64,000 bases of DNA from the NCBI GenBank assembly GCA_964568855.1, contig CAZMSD010000004.1, forward strand, positions 87,162 through 151,161. Reading direction: 5' to 3'. Source of the DNA: CAZMSD01 sp964568855. GTDB taxonomy: Bacteria; CAIWAD01. Numbering within the stretch: position 1 is the stretch's first letter; each line of letters opens with the position of its first letter. The position numbers were made by a program, and so were the translations under genes. Under the pieces are notes generated by a model. The model did not search any database and was not told the DNA's origin. It saw only the letters and a list, made by a program, of their open reading frames with translations. Below are positions 1 through 10,153 of the stretch, in pieces.

Positions 1-1
1 G

Positions 2-1393
<1,392 letters not shown>

Positions 1394-1484
1394 AAATCCC
1401 TTATCCAGGTGGTATGCTGGATGCTCGCTTGGGCGAAAACCCGGCGAGGCGGCCACGTCGACCGCGGGATCAGCGGTGTATTAC

Positions 1485-1557
<73 letters not shown>

Positions 1558-1576
1558 TGAGACTGTCCCTCGCGAA

Positions 1577-1606
1577 AGCCCCGTCCCGGGTCCCCGGGGC
1601 GGGGCT
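1577..1606 (+). terminator. GC-rich hairpin after tRNA-Thr
   Basis: AGCCCCG-T-CCCGG pairs with CCGGGGCGGGGCT across a short loop, starting 20 bases after the tRNA. The following bases (TGATTCCTTTCTG) are only moderately T-rich. It probably ends the tRNA transcript and may also serve the convergent NYN gene. Confidence 0.6.
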
Positions 1607-1696
1607 GATTCCTTTCTGCCGTATTACGGGCTCTCGCGTCATGGAGAGCTCACTCGGGGCTGGAAGCGCTATCCCGAGGTCCCGCCTACACTTCCT

Positions 1697-2722
1697 TCAC
1701 TCCGCCATGCGCACCATGGTGGCCGCGCCGGCGCGCTCCTCGTCCGGGTCGCGCACGATGTAGAAGCTGACGGCCATGCCCACCAGCTCCTCGTTGAACT
1801 CCACGCCCTCCGCCAGGTCCGAGTAGTGGAAGAAGTAGTCGTTGCCCGAGTCCGCGGTGATGAAGCCGAAGCCCTTGTCCTGCTTGACTGTCTTCACCGC
1901 GCCGAAGATCAGGTCGCCCTCCTCGATGGCCCGCTCGCGCTGCTCGTCGATGTTGGCCAACTGCTGCTGGCGGTGCTCCTCGAAATGGGACCGGCACACG
2001 TCGCAGTAGAACTTCTGTCCCGGGCGCGGGTAATAGCTGGTCCAGACCATCCGCTCGCCCTCGTGGTTGGGGCCCTGGCACTCCAGCATGTGCGGCTGCC
2101 TGACGAGCCGGATGCGTGACACGAGATCGTCCATCCAGACGGTGTCGAAATCGGCCACCTGGGTGCGATCCTGGGGCGTCGAGAACTCCGGGGTGCAGGC
2201 GTTGCGGATGCTGACGATGGCCGTCCGCTTGCCCAGGCGCCGGATCGCGCGGATCACGGGCTTGTAGTCGCGGTCCCCGATCAGGAACACGGCGATGTCG
2301 CAGGCGTGCAGGTGGCAGTTGTGCATGGCCGTGGTGGCCAGCGACAGCGTGGCCTGGGCCTCCCGCGGGTGGAAGGGATCGGTGGGATCCCTGTCGCTGC
2401 GGCGGATCCGGCGGCCCTTGAAGTTCACCGGGTAAGTTTCCACATGGTAGTAGAACTCCTCGCGCATCCTGGCGTAGAAGTCGCGCTGCCGCTGCGAGAG
2501 CAGCTCGTCCTGGGGATCCACCTTGACGGGGTAGGCGCCGAACATGTAGCCGCGCACGAACTCGAGCTGCAGACCGTCGACCTGTTCCTTCAGTTCCTCC
2601 ATCACGCCGATGGGCAGCTTGGTGAAATCAACCTGGTAGTTGCGGTCCTCGGTGTAGTCGAGCAGGCGGGACATGTTCTGGTAAAGCCAGGTGCCGTCGA
2701 TGAACAACATCGTCTTGGCCAT
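1697..2722 (-). CDS. NYN-domain RNase fused to a cold-shock domain
   Basis: 341 residues. The N-terminal half is a NYN/LabA (PIN-like) nuclease domain: FIDGTWLYQN at residues 7-16 supplies the first acidic residue, and AVFLIGDRDYKPVIRAIRR near 150-168 supplies the second cluster. A middle segment with Cys/His residues (CQGPNHEGE... and CDVCRSHF) could bind zinc. The C-terminus (about 270-341) is a cold-shock OB fold with RNP1-like KGFGFI and RNP2-like YFFHYS. The likely role is an RNA- or ssDNA-binding ribonuclease in the cytoplasm; the substrate is unknown. The ATG is preceded by AGGAGGT, which fixes the start. It is monocistronic and converges on tRNA-Thr. Confidence 0.85.
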   Translation of the reverse strand: MAKTMLFIDGTWLYQNMSRLLDYTEDRNYQVDFTKLPIGVMEELKEQVDGLQLEFVRGYMFGAYPVKVDPQDELLSQRQRDFYARMREEFYYHVETYPVNFKGRRIRRSDRDPTDPFHPREAQATLSLATTAMHNCHLHACDIAVFLIGDRDYKPVIRAIRRLGKRTAIVSIRNACTPEFSTPQDRTQVADFDTVWMDDLVSRIRLVRQPHMLECQGPNHEGERMVWTSYYPRPGQKFYCDVCRSHFEEHRQQQLANIDEQRERAIEEGDLIFGAVKTVKQDKGFGFITADSGNDYFFHYSDLAEGVEFNEELVGMAVSFYIVRDPDEERAGAATMVRMAE

Positions 2723-2901
2723 ACAATACCTCCTGTGAGAAGAAAACTCTCCAGCAGCGCGGCGGGGATCCGCGACGGCCGGTCGAGCTGTCGGTCAAAT
2801 GAACTGGATGTGGCGAGACACTAAGCGTCCACGAGTGCCACGTAATTAGCGGAGGCAAGGTACTAATTTGCCGGTCCCACTCAAAAATCGCGGAGGCTGC
2901 C

Positions 2902-3375
2902 ATGAATCAGGCCAGCTCGACTCTCGCCTACGGCCTGGACGCCCTGGACATGCTGGTGGGCTTCTTCACCAAGGATTTCAGCGAGGACGACTGGGCGGCG
3001 CGATCCTCCCCCGAGCTGCACAGCGCCTGGTGGATCCTGGCTCACCTGGTACTCAGCGTTGAACAGGCAACTGAGGCGGAGCTGCTGCCCGAGTCCTGTC
3101 GGTCGATCTTCGAATATGGATCGCCCAGGGAAGAGTTCCAGGATACGTGGCCGTCCGTGGAGGAGCTGAAAGGATTGCTGGAGCGGGCGCTCGAAGCACT
3201 CAAGAGCGACTGGCAGCGGCGCAGCCCCGACCAGTGGCAAGCGCCCGCCGTAGAGAACACAATCAACGCGAAGACGGTGGCCGAGCAGTGCATGTTCGCC
3301 CTGCAGCACCTGACGTATCACGCAGGGCAGCTCGGCGCCATCCGCCGGCTGCTGGGCAAGCCGGGATTGATCTAA
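2902..3375 (+). CDS. DinB-family metal-dependent protein
   Basis: 157 residues, the usual size for DinB/YfiT four-helix-bundle proteins. The three metal-binding histidines are visible: His48 (ILAHLV) and His136 and His140 (HLTYHAGQLG). Members are thiol- or metal-dependent enzymes or stress proteins, and the reaction here cannot be inferred. The start is supported by GGAGG six bases upstream. The gene is isolated: the next gene, on the opposite strand, converges on it 15 bases away. Confidence 0.85.
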   Translation: MNQASSTLAYGLDALDMLVGFFTKDFSEDDWAARSSPELHSAWWILAHLVLSVEQATEAELLPESCRSIFEYGSPREEFQDTWPSVEELKGLLERALEALKSDWQRRSPDQWQAPAVENTINAKTVAEQCMFALQHLTYHAGQLGAIRRLLGKPGLI

Positions 3376-3390
3376 GAGTCCAGGAACGGG

Positions 3391-6318
3391 TCAACGCCCA
3401 CCGGCCGCCGCCACCGGCAGGATCCACTCGCGGCGGTGGCTCAGCTCGAGCTCGTCCTCGGCCCCGGTATGGCGGAGCTGCACGTAGTCCGCGTCGTTGG
3501 GGAAACGCAGCTCGAGGAGCACCAGGGGCTCGAGATCCTGCCACTCGTCCCAGCGCAGCACCTCCACGTCGTCGTACCATGAATTGGACACGCTGAAGCC
3601 GGCCGTCAGGCCCAGGCGCACCTGGTAGAAACGCGTGCCCTCGGCCAGGCTGAGGTTCTTCCACTGGTAGGTCCAGTCCTGGGTGCCGGCCAGGGCGTCG
3701 CCGGCGAACTCCGTGCCGATCACCGGTGCGCTGGTCCGCTGGGTGTAATACCGCATCTGGATGGTGCAGGAGGAAGCGCCCTCGGTGCGGATCCAGCCGG
3801 CGATGGAGTACTCGTAATCGTCGTCCATCGGCACGCGGTTCGTGTAATACGTGTAGACCGTGTTGGTATTGTCTTCCTGGTGCTGGATGCTGCGCTCGCC
3901 GCGGTAGGCCACGGCCGTCTCGTACCACTCGTGCTCGCTGTTGATGTCCCAGATGCGGCTGCCTTCGTCCTCCATGTTGCCCCACCAGTGGATGTTCCGG
4001 CCGGTGCGGATCTGCAGGCCGGAGAGCTGGTCGAGGCAGGTCAGCTCCACCACGTAGCCGTCCCCGGACAGGCGGTGGGGCGGGGAGCAGCGGTAGGCGC
4101 CGTCTTCTTCCAGCGGCAGCATGTCCGTGGTCGTGAGGCCATCGAAGGTCACGGCGGTCGTGTCGAGCACCACCCAGGCCTCCTCGGCGCCCGGATCACG
4201 GTGGACCCAGGTGTCGAATTCGAGCGACATGTCCGTCACGTGATCCAGGATCGACTCGGCCAGCTCTCCCCGGGCGAAGCGGGGAATGTAGCGGTCCAGG
4301 AAAGCGGGCAGGATGCCGATGCGCTCGAACTGCTGCTCGACGGCGTCGACGCGGACCATCGCCGTGGTCATGGTTTCCGCGTAGCTCAGGTCCATCACGA
4401 AGTTGCCCAGGCTGTGCGCGATCAGGCGCCCCTCGTACAACTCGACGCCCTGCAGGATGTGCGGATGGTGCGCGATCACCAGGTCCGCGCCCAGGTCCAC
4501 GGCTTCCTGTCGCAGCGAGCGCTCGCTCTGGTCCGGCAGCAGGTCCCGGGCGAAGAGCCCGCGGTACTCGGGATCCCAGGGCAGGTCGTCGTCCTGAGGC
4601 GGCGCTGCGTCGCGGTCCCTGAGGGCGAACGACGGCGCGGTGCTGTACTCGTTGCCCGAGTGCAGCTGCACCAGCAGCCAGTCCACGTCGTCGCGCAGCT
4701 CGGGAATCGTGGACTGCATGTCGCCGCGGCTCCAGAGCGCGAAGCCGGCGCGCGAGGGGCCCGCGTCGAGAAAGGGCTGGTAGTTGTTGTAGTTGCCCGT
4801 GCGGTCGCTAAAGGCCAGCACGCCCACCGCCTGCCCGCCCGAGGAGAGGAAGCGGGGACGGCGTGCGTAGACGCTGTTCAGGCCGCATCCCGTGTGATAC
4901 ACACCGGCGCCGTCCAGCACGGACATGGTCTCTTCCATTCCCGGAATCATGTAGTCGAAGACGTGGTTGTTGGCCAGCGAGGCGAATTCCACCCCCGCGG
5001 AAACGATGCCGGCGATGTTGTCCGGATGGCTCTTGAAGCAGATGCCCTTGGTGGGATGCTGCGAGTCGGCGGTGGTGTAGTCGCATTCCAGGTTGACCAT
5101 CATCAGGTCCGGGTCCTGGAATTCCTGGCGCACCGAGTCGAAGATCGCCTCCACGCCCATGGTCTCGATGATTCCGCCGTCCGCCTCGTAGCCGCGCGCG
5201 GTCATCACGTCGCCCACGAAGCCGAAGCTCAGCGGACGCGGCGCCGCGGCGCCGGGATCCACTTCCAGCCCGGCGAAATTGTAGACACCCTCTGCGCCCT
5301 CCACCCAGAGTGTCACGCGGTGGATCCGGTCCGCGTCGAGCCAGGCCTCGGGTTCGTCCTCCAGGACCTCGGTTCCCTCGCCGAAGTTCCAGCGGCGTGT
5401 CACGTCCACGGAGCCGCCCAGGTCGCTGAAGGCCGCCAGGATGCTGTCGGGCGTGGTGTCCAGCACCGTGTAATCCGGGACCGCGGCCGGTCGGCGGCCC
5501 GCCAGCCCGGTGATCTCCTCGAGCTGGTCGAACCAGACCTCTCCTGCATCCTCGTCGGATTCATTGGCCCAGATCACCTCGCAGAGCGAGGGCAGGTATC
5601 CGTACTTGCCCTGGAAGTCCTGGCCCACGGGCAACACGAACTGCACCCACTGCTGCTCGGGGAAGTAGCCCTGGTAGGTGCTGACCTCCTCCTGGCCCGA
5701 CTGGCCGGGGCTGTCGGGATAGCCGCCCCGGGTCCCCCAGAGCACGTACCAGATCACGTTGAGGCTGTCCGCGAAGCCGATCATCTGCCGGTCCGCGACG
5801 CCGTCGCAGCGCGCGGCCACGCGGAAGGCGCTGCCCATTTCCAGCTCGGGCGTGCCGATCTCGCGGTACTTGACCGTGTTGTCGAAAAGGTGCAGGCTGA
5901 CCTGTCCGTGATAGACAGTACTGTCGTCGTATTCCCAGCCCTCCGGCTCCACGTCCTCGCCGGGCCAGCTTTCCAGCGGGAGTTCCCACTCGAAGTCTTC
6001 CACCATGGCGGAATCTCCCAGGGCCGGACCGTCCACGCCGATCACTCGGAAAAAACGCGCCCCCGTCTGGCCGAATTGGGGGATGTAGGTGAAGCTGCTG
6101 ACCTCCACGATCCCCAGGATCTCGGGTTGCCCGAAAGCCAGGTCCGTATCGGTTTCCAACCGCCAGGCGGTCTGGGTCCAGTGGGGCAGCCAGTCGAGCT
6201 GGATCTGCCCGGAATTGTAGGTCGCCTTAAGCACGATGGGAGCCTGGCATTCGGCGCGGCCGAGGACGGGAAGCAACGCCGCCGCCGCGAGGATGAGCAT
6301 CAACCTGCGAGAGGACAT
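3391..6318 (-). CDS. Secreted CapA/PgsA-type metallophosphatase, multidomain
   Basis: 975 residues with a signal peptide (MSSRRLMLILAAAALLPVLG). Residues about 25-110 form an FN3-like module (IQLDWLPHWTQTAWRL...ARFFRVIG). A carbohydrate-binding-like beta-sandwich follows (110-270). The CapA (PGA_cap) domain spans about 365-690: GFVGDVMTARG, NLECDYT, SLANNHVFDY, VIAHHPHILQGVE and SLGNFVMD are the signature metal-binding stretches. A further beta-sandwich lies near 780-930. CapA proteins act in poly-gamma-glutamate or related envelope polymer metabolism, but fusion to secreted beta-domains suggests an extracellular phosphoesterase. GAGG precedes the ATG. It is monocistronic. The C-terminus lacks the NPFNP tail. 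Confidence 0.85.
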   Translation of the reverse strand: MSSRRLMLILAAAALLPVLGRAECQAPIVLKATYNSGQIQLDWLPHWTQTAWRLETDTDLAFGQPEILGIVEVSSFTYIPQFGQTGARFFRVIGVDGPALGDSAMVEDFEWELPLESWPGEDVEPEGWEYDDSTVYHGQVSLHLFDNTVKYREIGTPELEMGSAFRVAARCDGVADRQMIGFADSLNVIWYVLWGTRGGYPDSPGQSGQEEVSTYQGYFPEQQWVQFVLPVGQDFQGKYGYLPSLCEVIWANESDEDAGEVWFDQLEEITGLAGRRPAAVPDYTVLDTTPDSILAAFSDLGGSVDVTRRWNFGEGTEVLEDEPEAWLDADRIHRVTLWVEGAEGVYNFAGLEVDPGAAAPRPLSFGFVGDVMTARGYEADGGIIETMGVEAIFDSVRQEFQDPDLMMVNLECDYTTADSQHPTKGICFKSHPDNIAGIVSAGVEFASLANNHVFDYMIPGMEETMSVLDGAGVYHTGCGLNSVYARRPRFLSSGGQAVGVLAFSDRTGNYNNYQPFLDAGPSRAGFALWSRGDMQSTIPELRDDVDWLLVQLHSGNEYSTAPSFALRDRDAAPPQDDDLPWDPEYRGLFARDLLPDQSERSLRQEAVDLGADLVIAHHPHILQGVELYEGRLIAHSLGNFVMDLSYAETMTTAMVRVDAVEQQFERIGILPAFLDRYIPRFARGELAESILDHVTDMSLEFDTWVHRDPGAEEAWVVLDTTAVTFDGLTTTDMLPLEEDGAYRCSPPHRLSGDGYVVELTCLDQLSGLQIRTGRNIHWWGNMEDEGSRIWDINSEHEWYETAVAYRGERSIQHQEDNTNTVYTYYTNRVPMDDDYEYSIAGWIRTEGASSCTIQMRYYTQRTSAPVIGTEFAGDALAGTQDWTYQWKNLSLAEGTRFYQVRLGLTAGFSVSNSWYDDVEVLRWDEWQDLEPLVLLELRFPNDADYVQLRHTGAEDELELSHRREWILPVAAAGGR

Positions 6319-6492
6319 GGTGTACCTCGATGGACTTTTCTCACTTATCGGTCCGTGGGCTCATGGAAAGAAACGAACGACGGGGAGATTCTCCACAGCG
6401 AAATCACTCCAGGCAAAGCTGAACGCTATTAACCTGGCTTGGGAAACGGCGGTTGTGAGCGTTTGAGAAGGATTCGCCGACCTCCCGCGGGA

Positions 6493-8319
6493 TCAGCGGC
6501 GACGTCTGCGCGTAACTTGGGGACGCCAGATGGGCAGGCTGCCGAAGCGTTCCCGCACGGTGCGATCACACAGGTTCTGGATCTTATCGGCGCTGCAGAG
6601 GGTCAGGACCTGGTTCGTGAACTCGCGCGCCTCCTCCAGGCTCAGGGCGCGGATCAGCATCTTGATCTCGGGCAGGATCACGGGACTCACGGAGAGTTCG
6701 TCCAATCCCATGCCCAGCAGCAGCATGGTGGCGGCGGGATCTCCGGCCAGCTCACCGCACATGCCCACCCAGATGCCTTCCTCGCGGGCGGCCTGAATGG
6801 CCTGCCGCATGGAGCGCAGAACGGCCGGGTGCATGCTCTGGAAGAGGTGCGCCACCGTGGCGTTGTTGCGGTCCACCGCCAGCAGGTACTGGGTCAGGTC
6901 GTTGGTGCCGATCGAAAAGAAATCCACCCGGCGGGCCAGCTCGCGCGCGACGATCACCGCGCTGGGAACCTCCACCATGATTCCGCAGGGAATCTGCTCG
7001 TTGAAGGGCACGTTCTCCCGGCGCAGTTCCGCCTTCACGTCCTCCACAACCTTCAGGGCTTCCTCCAGCTGGGTCAGGCCGCTGATCATGGGAAACATCA
7101 CCTGCACGTTGCCCTCAACCGAGGCGCGCAGGATGGCGCGAAGCTGGGTCCGGAACAGTTTCGGGCGATCCAGGCTCACCCGGATGGCGCGCCAGCCCAG
7201 GAAGGGATTCGCCTCCGGGGGAAAGACCATCCCGCGGGGCTGCTTGTCTCCGCCCAGGTCGAAGGTGCGGATGATCACGCGCCCCGGCTTCACGGCCTGG
7301 GCGGCTTTAATGTATTCGGTGTATTGCAGTTCCTCGGAGGGCATGGTGTTCCGGGCCAGGAAGAGGTACTCGGTGCGATAGAGGCCGATCCCGGTCCCCC
7401 CGCAGGACTGCACGTGTTCGAGTTCCAGGGGCAGCTCGATGTTGCTGGAGAGCTCTATTTCGTGGCCGTCCGTCGTCACCGGCGGCTCATCGCGCAGGGT
7501 TTCCAGCTCTTGTTCGAAATGCTTGTAGGCGGCCCGTTGCCGGGAATAGGCCACCATGGTCCGTGAGTCGGGATCCACGATCAACCGCCCCGAGATCCCG
7601 TCGAGGATACAGGCGTCGCCGTCCTTGAACAGATCGAGGGCCTTGCTCACGCCCACTACTGCCGGGACACCCACGCTGCGGCAGAGGATCGCCGTGTGAC
7701 TTGTCTTGCTGCCCTTCTCGGTGATCAGTCCCGCCACGTGGCTGGTATCCAGGCAGGCCGCCTCCGAGGGACTCAGGTCGTCGGCCACGAGGATGTGCTT
7801 CCCCTCGCTCGCCAGCTTCCTCTGGCGGTTCCTGCGGGACTGGACGTAATCGATCAGGCGGCGGCCCACGTCCTCGAGGTCGCTCAGCCGCTGGCGGAAG
7901 AATTCGTCCTTCACGGCACCGAAGGCCTTCTGGATTTCGCTCATCGCGGTGAGCACGGCGAAATCGGCGTTGATCTGCTCCTCGCGGATCAGTTCGCGGC
8001 TGCGGTCCACCAGCATGGGATCTTCCAGCATCAGCAGGTGAGCTTCGAATATCCCGGCGCTCTCCGCTCCAAGGCGCTTCTGGACTTGCTGGGAGACCCT
8101 GGCGATGTCCTTGGCCGCGCGCTCGATCGCCCGGTCGAAGCGCTTCAACTCGGCCTCCACCTGCTTCTCGGAAAGCGGCCGCGGCCGCACCATCAGCCGC
8201 CTGCGTGCATAAACCCGGACCACGCCGATCACGATGCCCGGACTGACGCCGATTCCCTCGAGGTTCCGCTCGCGCATGGCCTTTCCCGCCTTGATCCCAA
8301 TGGCCCGTCGTTGTATCAC
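6493..8319 (-). CDS. ptsI: PTS enzyme I (PEP-protein phosphotransferase)
   Basis: 608 residues. It autophosphorylates with PEP and passes the phosphate to HPr in the cytoplasm. The active-site His lies in GSKTSHTAILCRSVGVPAVVG. The PEP-binding barrel has GIGLYRTEYLFL, the metal-binding MVEVPSA and FFSIGTNDLTQY, and the catalytic Cys in WVGMCGELAGD. The GTG start at 8319 is preceded by AGGA. It is slightly longer at the N-terminus (about 18 residues) than E. coli EI, so a downstream ATG (MRERNLEGI...) is possible. It begins 7 bases after ptsH and forms one operon with it and the EIID/EIIC genes. Confidence 0.96.
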   Translation of the reverse strand: MIQRRAIGIKAGKAMRERNLEGIGVSPGIVIGVVRVYARRRLMVRPRPLSEKQVEAELKRFDRAIERAAKDIARVSQQVQKRLGAESAGIFEAHLLMLEDPMLVDRSRELIREEQINADFAVLTAMSEIQKAFGAVKDEFFRQRLSDLEDVGRRLIDYVQSRRNRQRKLASEGKHILVADDLSPSEAACLDTSHVAGLITEKGSKTSHTAILCRSVGVPAVVGVSKALDLFKDGDACILDGISGRLIVDPDSRTMVAYSRQRAAYKHFEQELETLRDEPPVTTDGHEIELSSNIELPLELEHVQSCGGTGIGLYRTEYLFLARNTMPSEELQYTEYIKAAQAVKPGRVIIRTFDLGGDKQPRGMVFPPEANPFLGWRAIRVSLDRPKLFRTQLRAILRASVEGNVQVMFPMISGLTQLEEALKVVEDVKAELRRENVPFNEQIPCGIMVEVPSAVIVARELARRVDFFSIGTNDLTQYLLAVDRNNATVAHLFQSMHPAVLRSMRQAIQAAREEGIWVGMCGELAGDPAATMLLLGMGLDELSVSPVILPEIKMLIRALSLEEAREFTNQVLTLCSADKIQNLCDRTVRERFGSLPIWRPQVTRRRRR

Positions 8320-8326
8320 GGAATTC

Positions 8327-8593
8327 CTACTCCTCGTAGAAACGGTCCTTGAACAACTGCTCCAGCTCGTCCAGCAGCCGATCGCCGTCCGGTCCTTCCA
8401 CCTCCACCGTCACCATGGATCCCTGCTCGGCCGCCAGCATGAGGACGCCCATGATGGATTTCCCGTTGACGCGCGTACCGTCCTTGGTGATGAAGAACTC
8501 GGCATCGTACTTGGCCGCGATCTTCACGATATGCTGGGCGGGCCGGGCATGGATGCCCAGCTCATTGATCACCTCGAACTCGCGTCTCGCCAT
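8327..8593 (-). CDS. ptsH: HPr phosphocarrier
   Basis: 88 residues. It shuttles phosphate from EI to EIIA. His15 sits in NELGIHARPA, and Ser46 sits in NGKSIMGVLML, the regulatory site used by HPr kinase. Keeping Ser46 suggests HPr(Ser) control, although no hprK is in the window. It lies between EIID (23 bases) and ptsI (7 bases) in a single minus-strand operon. No strong Shine-Dalgarno is visible. Confidence 0.96.
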   Translation of the reverse strand: MARREFEVINELGIHARPAQHIVKIAAKYDAEFFITKDGTRVNGKSIMGVLMLAAEQGSMVTVEVEGPDGDRLLDELEQLFKDRFYEE

Positions 8594-8616
8594 AAAACCA
8601 GTGTCTCATAAGTATT

Positions 8617-9435
8617 CTAGCAGAAGGCGGAAATCAACACGATCGCCGCCAGCAGCACAGGCATGGCCCAGCCGCGGCGAGGCAGTTGCCAGCTCGCCGC
8701 GAAGGCCGCCAGAAACAGGAGAACCGATGTGCCGGCGGCGGGAGAAACCACGCTGCCGGTGCTCAAAGCACTCTCCGCTTCCTGCGAAAGCCACCCCAGC
8801 AGATGTGCCAGGCCGGCTCCCAGCACCGCCGTGACGTAGAAGCCGGCCAGCGGAGGCAGCAGCCGCGCCGACCATTTCTGCAGGCCGCCCACCTTGAGAT
8901 CGGCGATCGCGCGGCCGATTTCCAGCCCGTCTTCGTAGCCGCTGTACAAGGCTCGCAACCGAACCCGGAGCTGCGGAATATTGTACCCCAGGACAGCGAC
9001 AATCAGCATCAGCAGGCCCGCCCAATGCAGGCCCGCCAGCAGCAGCAGCGCCCCCAAGCCCGCCACCGCGCCCGAGGCGGGTTTAAGCGTGTACCAGAAC
9101 AGGCGGTCCCCCACCGCGCCCAGAGGTCCGGAAGCGGCACGCTTGAGCTGGCTGAACTCCGTGCCGCGGCCTTCTGTTTCCAACCGGGCGCCGGCGCCGC
9201 TGACGAAGCCGCAGAGGTAGGGGTGCCCGTTGTAGAACGTTTCGCCCCGCGCCAGGATCTCCCTCCGGCGGTCCGGGTCGAGCCTGGCCACAGGCAGCAT
9301 GGACCAGAGCATGCCCAGGTTCTGCATGCCCCGGTAGTTCCAGGCGCCCTGAATGAACAGGCCCCGCAGAAACAGGCTGGCTCCCAGCCCCGGCTTCAAG
9401 CGCGGTACTCCGTGCTCCCCGATCCCCACGCTCAT
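8617..9435 (-). CDS. PTS mannose-family IID component
   Basis: 272 residues, a membrane subunit of the mannose-type permease. The start is ATG at 9435 (MSVGIGEHGVPRLKPG), which overlaps the EIIC stop as ATGA. The open frame continues upstream of this ATG but reads as the antisense of EIIC. IID landmarks are FLRGLFIQGAWNYRGMQNLGMLWSMLP, NGHPYLCGFVSGAGARLE and GDRLFWYTLKP, followed by hydrophobic helices and YNIPQLRVR. No sugar kinase or catabolic gene is nearby, so the substrate is unknown. Confidence 0.9.
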   Translation of the reverse strand: MSVGIGEHGVPRLKPGLGASLFLRGLFIQGAWNYRGMQNLGMLWSMLPVARLDPDRRREILARGETFYNGHPYLCGFVSGAGARLETEGRGTEFSQLKRAASGPLGAVGDRLFWYTLKPASGAVAGLGALLLLAGLHWAGLLMLIVAVLGYNIPQLRVRLRALYSGYEDGLEIGRAIADLKVGGLQKWSARLLPPLAGFYVTAVLGAGLAHLLGWLSQEAESALSTGSVVSPAAGTSVLLFLAAFAASWQLPRRGWAMPVLLAAIVLISAFC

Positions 9436-10127
9436 GGCAGCACCAGGAGCAGTACCAGGGCTCCCAACAGGCCGCCGCCCAGTGCGGGCCAACCGCCCGC
9501 GCGACCGCCAGCGAGCCGCAGCAGCGTACCCGCGGAAGCGGCCGCCAACAGCCAGGGCAGACCGGGAGACCAGGCGCCCGCACTTTCCGCGAAGCGCAGG
9601 AACAGGGACGCCAGCTTCGGTGCCAGGGGGCGGCAAACCATAAGCAGCAGCCAGGATACCGCGGCGGCCAGCAGCCAGGTCTGCAACAGTACAACGGGAA
9701 AGAGCCGTTCGATGAGGGCGGTGTCTCCCGCTTCGGCCGCCCGTCGGAATCGCGGATACCAGAGTCCGCCGTTGATCCGTCGCTGTACTTCGGTGAGCAG
9801 CGGAGCGATATAGCACAGGACGAGGGCGATCACCAGTCCGGCGGCAACCTGAACCGCCGTGCCGCCGCCGGGATCGGCCAGGCGTACGGCGAGAAATCCC
9901 AGGACTCCGCCCATTACGTTATCGGGAGGAAGCGCGGCGCCCATTGGCAGTTGCCGCAACAACAGCAGGTCCAGGCAGAGCCCCATCCACAATCCCAGTT
10001 CGGGGGCTCCCGTCAGCCAGCCCAGGAGCGGCAGCAGCAGTGCGGGCCGCCCGAGCAGGAACTGTCCCGCGGGCCAGCTCTCAAGAAAGACCAGCCCGGC
10101 GCCCAGGCTTGCCAGGATAGTTGTCAT
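9432..10127 (-). CDS. PTS mannose-family IIC component
   Basis: 231 residues, strongly hydrophobic, with about six or seven membrane segments. The EII sorbose/mannose IIC family pattern is seen in LGWLTGAPELGLWMGLCLDLLLLRQLPMGAALPPDN. It is slightly shorter than the usual 250-270 residues. Its stop overlaps the EIID start by four bases, showing translational coupling. The expected IIA and IIB partners are absent here; a polyprenyl synthase precedes it instead, 26 bases away. Confidence 0.85.
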   Translation of the reverse strand: MTTILASLGAGLVFLESWPAGQFLLGRPALLLPLLGWLTGAPELGLWMGLCLDLLLLRQLPMGAALPPDNVMGGVLGFLAVRLADPGGGTAVQVAAGLVIALVLCYIAPLLTEVQRRINGGLWYPRFRRAAEAGDTALIERLFPVVLLQTWLLAAAVSWLLLMVCRPLAPKLASLFLRFAESAGAWSPGLPWLLAAASAGTLLRLAGGRAGGWPALGGGLLGALVLLLVLP

Positions 10128-10153
10128 GGGTTAACCGGTTGCGAGGCTTTCAA

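Noticed and set aside
2830..2852. Minus-strand TGGCAC upstream of the NYN gene as a sigma-54 promoter
   Set aside because: The GC is eleven rather than ten bases from GG and there is no TTGC element.
3880..6432. 850-codon plus-strand open frame opposite the CapA-like gene
   Set aside because: His/Val/Arg/Gly-rich composition typical of the antisense of a high-GC gene; the minus strand carries clear CapA motifs and a signal peptide.
9436..9816. N-terminal extension of the EIID reading frame
   Set aside because: It overlaps EIIC entirely and is Arg-rich nonsense; the family alignment starts at the ATG at 9435, which overlaps the EIIC stop.
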